Source: Bdellovibrionales bacterium
Lineage (GTDB): Bacteria > Bdellovibrionota > Bdellovibrionia > Bdellovibrionales > Bdellovibrionaceae
Length of the DNA: 57,280 nucleotides
Direction: 5' to 3'
Assembly: GCA_005793345.1 (NCBI GenBank)
Contig: SXSU01000073.1
Coordinates: 1-57,280 of the forward strand
The notes beneath the pieces were generated by a model, which was not told the DNA's origin, searched no databases, and saw only the letters and a program-made list of their open reading frames with translations. Position 1 is the stretch's first letter. Each line of letters opens with the position of its first letter. Made by a program: the position numbers and the translations under genes. Positions 51,703-57,280 of the stretch are shown one piece after another.

Positions 51703-52701
51703 ATGAAAAAAAAAGCAGTAAGTATTTTAGTAAATCTTTTTAAGGTGGGCTTTGCAGCTGGTATAATTACTTGGTTAATTCGCTCTGGAGCAATTGATTT
51801 ATCTGTATTTAAATTATTTTTAAGCCCAGAAAAAATATTAATATCATTATTTGGTATATTTTTTACTTTTATATTAGCAACTGAGAGATGGCGAAAACTT
51901 TTGTCTGTTCAAAATATCCATTCAACTTTTCATAATTGTTTTCAATTAACAACTATGGGAATGTTTTTTAATTATGTAGTTCCGGGTGGAGTTGGTGGTG
52001 ATGTTGTAAAAGCATTTTACATTATAAAAGAAAGTCCCCATCAAAAAATGGGAGCAGGAGTTAGTGTATTATTAGATCGAGTTTTGGGCTTGTATGCCAT
52101 GATGATTATGTGTTGTACTTTTATTTTATTAGATTGGGCACGAGTCAGTACTAATCAAGAATTAAAAATAATTGCTCAAATCTTATTTTTATTATTTTTT
52201 GGTTTTACACTTGCTTTGATTCTTGCCTTTTCCAAAAAATTCAAAAATTTAGGGTGGCAAGAATTTTTGCTTAAACCTCAGTTTAATAAGTTAGAAAAAG
52301 TAATTAAAAAATTACTTTCAGCTTTTGATGCGGTTCATGCTTATGGTTCCTCTTTAAAGGTGGTTGCAGAAGTTATTGTTTTAAGTCTACTGGCGCAAAT
52401 TTCCTCAATCTTTGTGTTTGTCTATTTGGGCAACGTGAGTGGGTTTGATGTTCCCTGGCTTGCTTATTTCTTCGTTGTACCTTTGGGCTTTATGGTTACG
52501 GCAGTTCCAATTTCACCAGCAGGTGTGGGAGTTGGACAAATGGCTTTTTACTTTTTATTTAATATGTATTTAAATGAAAAATCTCAAGTGGGGCCAACTT
52601 TAATTACTATTTTTCAAATATTAAATTTCATAATGAGTTTACTGGGAGCATTTTATTTTATCAGACGTAGAACGACAATTACAACGGGAGCATCTAATTA
52701 A
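51703..52701 (+). CDS. Flippase-like/UPF0104 membrane protein (lysylphosphatidylglycerol synthase transmembrane family)
   Basis: 332 aa, about eight membrane segments. Family hallmarks: ATERWRKLL, the motif FNYVVPGGVGGDVVKAFYI and LLDRVLGLYAMM, then AVPISPAGVGVGQMAFYFLF. Members move or modify lipid-linked substrates; the substrate here is unknown. Its stop lies 3 bp from the convergent subtilase stop. Its upstream partner is unassigned. Confidence 0.85.
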   Translation: MKKKAVSILVNLFKVGFAAGIITWLIRSGAIDLSVFKLFLSPEKILISLFGIFFTFILATERWRKLLSVQNIHSTFHNCFQLTTMGMFFNYVVPGGVGGDVVKAFYIIKESPHQKMGAGVSVLLDRVLGLYAMMIMCCTFILLDWARVSTNQELKIIAQILFLLFFGFTLALILAFSKKFKNLGWQEFLLKPQFNKLEKVIKKLLSAFDAVHAYGSSLKVVAEVIVLSLLAQISSIFVFVYLGNVSGFDVPWLAYFFVVPLGFMVTAVPISPAGVGVGQMAFYFLFNMYLNEKSQVGPTLITIFQILNFIMSLLGAFYFIRRRTTITTGASN

Positions 52702-52704
52702 AAT

Positions 52705-54522
52705 TTAATTGCAATAAGTTGGAGCTGTGAACACTTCAACATCTAGGCTCTTAACAACAGTATTTCCTACGCTAAGCTCTACACTATATATTCCACCAGA
52801 TTTATCTGTAGTATTTTTTATAGAAAGTTGTGATTGATTCGCATTTGCAATAAGTAATCCATTTTTATACCATTGATAATTAATAAAAATAGAAGAGTCA
52901 GAAGTTGAGTCAACACTTAAATTTAAATTTTGTCCTATTATCACATTTTGAGGTTGAGGTTGATTTAAAATTTTCACATGACCTTGCCCTGTGGTTCTAC
53001 TTGCATGGGTTTTACTATCAATACCCATTTCAATATCAGCTGCACTAATTATTAGATCTAAATCAACGTACCGTGAGTTTTGAACATAATCTAATAATAA
53101 TCCAGATGATGGAGCACCTTTTTTTATAATAGCTTCTATTTGCGAAGGACTTGGTTTAAAGCCTCGTGATTTAGCAAGTGCTATAATCATCGCTGCTGCT
53201 CCAGAAACAATTGGCGCAGAGATAGAGGTCCCCTCTATTAATTTACCGTCGAATTGGCTTGAGTAACCATTTTGAATGATGGTAGTTGGAAAAGTTGAAA
53301 TAACTCCATCAATGCCACTTGCACCTGGTGCCATAATTTCTACAAATTCTGACGAGAAATTAGAATATAAAGTTTTTGTATTTGTAAGGGTATCAATTGC
53401 ACCTACAGTAATAGCTCCATCAATTGAGATTCCGTATTGGGCAGGAAAACTTTGAATATTTTTTCCTAATTCTTTACCATTATTTCCTGCTGCAATAACA
53501 ACAAATACATTTTTTGAAACTGCATAACGAATAGAAGCTTCTAAATCTGGACTTTCAGTTACTCCACTTAAACTGATGTTTATGACATCAACACCTTGAT
53601 CCGTGGCCCAGCGAATACCATTTGATAAAATTGCAGAATCTACAGTTTCAGAATCATCAGATACTTTTACCGGAATTAATTTTATATTCTTTCCCATTAC
53701 TCCTGAAATTCCAATATTATTGTTACTTGCAGCACCTATAATTCCTGCTACATGAGTTCCATGATAAAAGGTATCTGTCACAAAACCAGTATTATTTAGC
53801 GCATTATAACCTAATACTTTATTGTCATTAAATATTAAGTTAGATTTTAAATCGTTATGTGTTGTATCAATTCCAGAATCTAAAATTGCAACCGTTACAT
53901 TTTGATTAATTCCATTGTTCAAATTAAATACTCGATCGTATACAACTTCATGATTAATCTCTAAGAGATTCTTTTGTTCAGAGTATTTTGGATCTGTAAC
54001 AGAAGCAAAAGTTAAATGGGTATTTGGAAACAATGAAATCAAACAAGAATCATTTATGTTATTTAAAACTTCATTTGATGTAATAAAACTTTTATTATGA
54101 ATCAAAAATGTAGCAGTATTTTGTAAACCATCTATATTTTGTAATAAATTCTTATTTTCATTGAGAAGCATTTTTATGAAAATTGATGTTAAATTATTTT
54201 TTGTAGAATTTTTTAGGCAAACTAAATCTGTAGTTATTGATAATTCGGAATTTAGTTTAATGCCATGGCTTAAAAAATCTTCTGTAGTTTTAAAATTTAA
54301 CATTATAGGATCTGTAATCTTTTGAGCAACACTTGTATTTTCTTCTCGAGGAATACAATTTAAATTAAACTGATAACTGCTTTGAGTGCTTTGTGTATTG
54401 GTTATTGTATCGGCTTCATTTGTCTTTATTTTTGCATTTAATCTTGAAATAGAACAATTGTTAAAAAACAAATTGAGAGATAAACTCATTAAAATTGATA
54501 AAGATAAATAAAGTCGTTTCAT
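52705..54522 (-). CDS. Subtilisin-family (S8) serine protease lipoprotein with a C-terminal Ig-like domain
   Basis: 605 aa. The signal ends LFFNNC (Cys23), an atypical lipobox. A propeptide-like region (about 50-190) precedes the catalytic domain, which has Asp215 in VAILDSGIDTTHNDL, His254 in HGTHVAGI and Ser433 in GTSISAPIVSG, with the oxyanion Asn in AAGNNG. The last 90 residues form an Ig-like domain (YQWYKNGLLIANANQSQL, DKSGGIYSVELSV). Probably a surface or secreted protease acting on proteins outside the cell, useful to a predator or scavenger. Ribosome site weak. Upstream lies a short remnant of the dispersed repeat. Confidence 0.93.
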   Translation of the reverse strand: MKRLYLSLSILMSLSLNLFFNNCSISRLNAKIKTNEADTITNTQSTQSSYQFNLNCIPREENTSVAQKITDPIMLNFKTTEDFLSHGIKLNSELSITTDLVCLKNSTKNNLTSIFIKMLLNENKNLLQNIDGLQNTATFLIHNKSFITSNEVLNNINDSCLISLFPNTHLTFASVTDPKYSEQKNLLEINHEVVYDRVFNLNNGINQNVTVAILDSGIDTTHNDLKSNLIFNDNKVLGYNALNNTGFVTDTFYHGTHVAGIIGAASNNNIGISGVMGKNIKLIPVKVSDDSETVDSAILSNGIRWATDQGVDVINISLSGVTESPDLEASIRYAVSKNVFVVIAAGNNGKELGKNIQSFPAQYGISIDGAITVGAIDTLTNTKTLYSNFSSEFVEIMAPGASGIDGVISTFPTTIIQNGYSSQFDGKLIEGTSISAPIVSGAAAMIIALAKSRGFKPSPSQIEAIIKKGAPSSGLLLDYVQNSRYVDLDLIISAADIEMGIDSKTHASRTTGQGHVKILNQPQPQNVIIGQNLNLSVDSTSDSSIFINYQWYKNGLLIANANQSQLSIKNTTDKSGGIYSVELSVGNTVVKSLDVEVFTAPTYCN

Positions 54523-54865
54523 ATCTCAGTCCCCATAATCACGAGCAGTTTTTCTACTGCTTAACATCAACAAAATTTACAAACAATATGATAAGAAACG
54601 CACAGTAATTTAAATTGCTTTGTATATACATACTTTAACTTTTTATTTATGTTTTTTCGATATGAAAGAGTTTGACAATAAGACTTAAATTTTAAAAAAA
54701 GATTGAACCATTTGGAAACCTTCTAGAAATTGAATTTAATTTTTTTTACATTTTTCAAGTTAAGAAAGCGTAAAGATGAGTTTGTGTCATTTTGAATCAT
54801 TTGAACTTGAAAAGTTGATTTTATAATCGCAATATGAAACATTTTGTGGGATCGGAGTTTATTTT
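54523..54865. other. Divergent intergenic region between the subtilase and response-regulator genes
   Basis: 343 bp, strongly AT-rich. Apart from the repeat remnant at 54534-54550 it holds an 8-bp inverted repeat (TTCAAGTT at 54754-54761 and AACTTGAA at 54804-54811) of uncertain meaning. Promoters for both genes should lie here, but I see no clear -35/-10 pair. GGAG precedes the response-regulator ATG. Confidence 0.4.
54534..54550 (+). repeat. Short remnant of the dispersed repeat right arm (copy 16)
   Basis: CATAATCACGAGCAGTT matches the A right arm found in copy 3. Nothing else of the unit is left. Weak on its own. Confidence 0.4.
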
Positions 54866-55594
54866 ATGGACTTTAAAAATCAAAAAAAAGTTTTGATAAT
54901 TGAAGATGAAAAAGAGATTCGAGAGTTAATTGCTCTTTATATGTTAAGAAATGGCTTTAGCGCAAGTGTTGCAGGCACAGGAGAAGAGGCTAAAGCAATT
55001 GTTCAGGATGCAACAACTAAAAACTTTGATATTGATCTTATGATCGTTGATTGGATGTTACCTGACACTTCTGGTACAGATCTTGTTCAAGAGTTCAGAA
55101 AGAATAATTATCTAAAAAAAATTCCTATTTTAATGTTAACCGCTAAGGCTGAACCTGAGAACATTGTATACGCACTAGAATCAGGAGCAGATGATTACAT
55201 AATTAAACCGTTTGATTCAAAGGTTTTAATTGCTCGCATAAATGCATTGATTCGTCGTTCAACCATGCAAAAACTAAGCGATGAGCCAATTTCCAAAACT
55301 AATAAATTAATTTCTGCTGGCCCAATTAAGATTGATCTTTCCACTTATACTGTTGAGTGTAATGGTAATCCACTTAATCTTACACCCTCTGAATTAAAAA
55401 TTTTGCAGACTTTAGTATCTAATGTTGGCTGTGTAATGACTAGAGAACAACTTATTCAAGAAGTTCAGGGGGAGGGCGTTAACGTTATAGGGCGAACTAT
55501 TGATACTCATACTTTTGCGCTTCGAAAAAAATTAGGCGATTATGCTGAATGTATTGAAACTATTAGAGGAGTGGGATATCGTTTTCGAGAATGA
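54866..55594 (+). CDS. OmpR/PhoB-family response regulator
   Basis: 242 aa. Receiver domain with acidic residues IEDEKE, phosphoacceptor Asp62 in LMIVDWMLPD, Thr92 in MLTAK and Lys114 in DYIIKPF. A winged-helix DNA-binding domain follows (about 145-240) with LTPSELKILQTLV, GRTIDTHTFALRKKLGD and IETIRGVGYRF. Organisation and the overlapping kinase gene (ATGA) resemble PhoB/PhoR. The signal is not known; no phosphate transport genes are nearby. Confidence 0.93.
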   Translation: MDFKNQKKVLIIEDEKEIRELIALYMLRNGFSASVAGTGEEAKAIVQDATTKNFDIDLMIVDWMLPDTSGTDLVQEFRKNNYLKKIPILMLTAKAEPENIVYALESGADDYIIKPFDSKVLIARINALIRRSTMQKLSDEPISKTNKLISAGPIKIDLSTYTVECNGNPLNLTPSELKILQTLVSNVGCVMTREQLIQEVQGEGVNVIGRTIDTHTFALRKKLGDYAECIETIRGVGYRFRE

Positions 55595-57024
55595 AACGAT
55601 ATTTTCCCCAGCATATATTTTGGAAATCTTTTTGGTCCCATCTAACGGGATTTATTGTATTTCTTGGTCTAGTAATATTATTTGAATATATTTTCACACA
55701 AAATTATTTTGATGGACAAGAAACATTAAACTCTGTTTTATTTTATAAATTAATTCCTACAATTTTTATTTTGATTGTCATAAGTTCACTTTGGTTTGCA
55801 TATAAGACAGTAAAGCCGTTGGGACCAATAATTCATTCTGTTCGAAATATGGTTTTTAAAAAAAACTTAATGCAGTGGACCCATGATGAATCTATCTATG
55901 ATGAAGAATCTGGTGAGTTTTATGAGCTTGAAGAAGCCTTAGCAAGAGTTCGAAAAAAATTGAAAAAAAAATATATTCAATTAGAGATAATGCAAGAAGA
56001 ATCACAGACCATATTATCAGCGGTAGGTGATGGAGTTGTGAGTGTTGATTCGCAACAAAAATTTCTCTATTATAATTCTAATTTTGCTTCACAGTTTTTA
56101 CCTACTTCAGAAAAAAGAAAATCTATTTATCTTTCAGAAGCATTGCGAGAGCCAGATATTTTAGCACATTTTAATAATTCATTAACATCTGGTCAAGTAA
56201 GTCATGGTATTATTGAATGGGAAAGTACAACTCTTGAATCCACTAAATTGTATTTAAAATTAGTTGTTACTCCATTAATCAAAGCAGATGACAATATCAT
56301 TTATGGAGCAATAGGTGTTTTTCATGACATTACTCCTTTAAAATTAGCTGAAAAATTAAGAATAGATTTTTTAAGCAACGCTTCACATGAACTTCGAACT
56401 CCATTAACATCTATAAAAGGCTATGTTGATTTACTTAAAGAATTGGTCACTGAGAAAAATGACTCAGCTCTTTCAAATTGTGCAGATATTATTTCAAAAA
56501 ATGTAAATCGCTTGGTTGATCTTGTAAATGATTTGTTTTTAATTTCAAAAATGGAATCAAATCCTGAACTTTACCAAGAAGAAATAAATACTTTTGAAAT
56601 TTCCAATGATATTTTAGATGAACTAAAGCATCAATATTTTAAGAAAAAACAAGTCATAAAAATTTCTGCTGGGGCACCAACACTTTTTGCTGACCCTGTA
56701 AAAGTAGGTCAAGTTTTGAGAAACTTATTAAGTAATGCCATTCGATATGTTCCAGATGAAGGGCTGATCGAAATTATTTGGGAAGAGGCTCATGATGGAA
56801 TCCTATTGCGTGTTAAAGATAATGGGCCAGGAGTACCACTTGCTAACCAAAATAGAATATTTGAAAGATTTTATCGAGTAGATAAAGGTCGCTCTCGCGA
56901 AGTGGGAGGCACTGGGTTAGGTCTCTCAATTGTAAAGCATATCATGCAAGCCCATCAAGGTTGGGTGAAGTTAATTAGTCACCCTCATCAAGGGTCAGAG
57001 TTTCAATGCTTCTTTCCTAAGTAA
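55591..57024 (+). CDS. Membrane sensor histidine kinase, PhoR-type architecture
   Basis: 477 aa. Two membrane helices (about 18-35 and 53-71) with a very short periplasmic loop, then a HAMP-like helix, a PAS domain (about 135-245; ILSAVGDGVVSVDSQQKFLY), HisKA with His266 in SNASHELRTPLTSIKGY, and the ATPase domain with NLLSNAIRY (N box), DNGPGVP (G1), RIFERFYR and GTGLGLSIVKHI (G2). The start overlaps the response-regulator stop. The lack of a large sensory loop suggests internal or membrane sensing, as in PhoR. Confidence 0.93.
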   Translation: MKRYFPQHIFWKSFWSHLTGFIVFLGLVILFEYIFTQNYFDGQETLNSVLFYKLIPTIFILIVISSLWFAYKTVKPLGPIIHSVRNMVFKKNLMQWTHDESIYDEESGEFYELEEALARVRKKLKKKYIQLEIMQEESQTILSAVGDGVVSVDSQQKFLYYNSNFASQFLPTSEKRKSIYLSEALREPDILAHFNNSLTSGQVSHGIIEWESTTLESTKLYLKLVVTPLIKADDNIIYGAIGVFHDITPLKLAEKLRIDFLSNASHELRTPLTSIKGYVDLLKELVTEKNDSALSNCADIISKNVNRLVDLVNDLFLISKMESNPELYQEEINTFEISNDILDELKHQYFKKKQVIKISAGAPTLFADPVKVGQVLRNLLSNAIRYVPDEGLIEIIWEEAHDGILLRVKDNGPGVPLANQNRIFERFYRVDKGRSREVGGTGLGLSIVKHIMQAHQGWVKLISHPHQGSEFQCFFPK

Positions 57025-57046
57025 TATTTTTCAGAATATTCATATT

Positions 57047-57280
57047 AGGGGTGAAAGAAAATCACCCCCAACAAACAAGAAAATAAATGCTAATGATTAT
57101 GTCTGATATAATCGCGAAGCGATCAGACTTAAATTAAAGAGCATTATATAGGGGTGATAGAAGATCACCCCCAACAAGCAAGAAAATAAATGCTAATGAT
57201 TATGTCTGATATAATCGCGAAGCGATCAGACTTAAATTAAAGAGCATTATATAGGGGTGATAGAAGATCACCCCCAACAA
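57047..57280 (-). repeat. Tandem array of 103-bp B-A units of the dispersed repeat, cut by the window edge (copy 17)
   Basis: Minus orientation. Units begin at 57047, 57150 and 57253 (period 103 bp); the third is truncated at the window end. Each has B (GGGGTGATAGAAGATCACCCC), linker CAACAAGCAAGAAAA and A (turn ATAATCGCGAAGCGAT). The A outer arms have changed to AATGCT and AGCATT, again complementary. The second and third units are nearly identical, which points to recent duplication. The array starts 22 bp after the kinase stop. Confidence 0.9.

Noticed and set aside
57047..57280. Regular spacing of repeats suggesting a CRISPR array
   Set aside because: The whole 103-bp unit repeats, with no unique spacers; the units belong to the dispersed palindromic family and no cas gene is present.
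1..57280. tRNA, rRNA, riboswitch, prophage or insertion-sequence genes
   Set aside because: I scanned for cloverleaf, rRNA-like and transposase or integrase features and saw none; small non-coding RNAs cannot be excluded by eye.

Overview
The window is an AT-rich chromosomal segment (about one third G+C by eye) from a Gram-negative bacterium with a double membrane: Mla-type lipid transport genes, lipoproteins, outer-membrane beta-barrels and a MotB/OmpA protein. The mix of RNase Y, a CFI-box exported protein, giant NHL/Ig-like lipoproteins, lipoproteins with an FNNC-type lipobox and a MotA/MotB-type operon points to the Bdellovibrionota. That is inference; there is no rRNA or other marker here to settle it.

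Layout. 1-1052: clpX (partial) and clpP, minus strand. 1920-5843: leucyl aminopeptidase, then two oligopeptide/dipeptide ABC ATPases. 5860-8466: mlaD, mlaE and a DsbA-like lipoprotein, minus strand. 8618-12015: a membrane-anchored unknown, then a CTP-dependent lipid kinase-like protein, CDP-alcohol phosphatidyltransferase and aspartate-semialdehyde dehydrogenase. 12184-16364: a two-part CFI-box/beta-barrel protein, truA, rplM, rpsI. 16668-23033: exported unknown, RNase Y, OsmC-like, glutamine synthetase. 23295-29075: a lipoprotein, then a tight five-gene operon (PEGA/TPR lipoprotein, MotA-like, MotB-like, FliF/FliG-like fusion, outer-membrane protein). 29438-37618: a giant repeat lipoprotein. 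37822-40129: TPMT-like methyltransferase and two unknowns. 40250-45529: leucine-degradation operon (methylcrotonyl-CoA carboxylase with its alpha subunit split in two, methylglutaconyl-CoA hydratase, HMG-CoA lyase), followed by an overlapping gene of unknown function. 47915-57024: exported proteins, a flippase-like membrane protein, a subtilase lipoprotein and a PhoB/PhoR-type two-component system.

Two things stand out. First, the operon at 24636-29075 encodes a MotA/MotB-type stator next to a protein that looks like the FliF membrane-proximal domain fused to a FliG-like cytoplasmic region. No other flagellar gene is nearby, and a TPR lipoprotein and an outer-membrane protein share the operon. 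This looks like an envelope-spanning motor of a kind I do not recognise.

Second, a family of about 17 dispersed palindromic repeats (units A-B-C, about 100-140 bp) occupies most intergenic gaps. The arms show compensatory base changes. The entry arm carries stop codons in all three frames, and several copies abut or supply the stop codons of the genes in front of them; the last codons of asd lie inside one copy. They behave like mobile 3'-end cassettes. A separate structured element with terminal inverted repeats lies at 47163-47516, and a 16-bp inverted repeat flanks the gap at 37622-37805.
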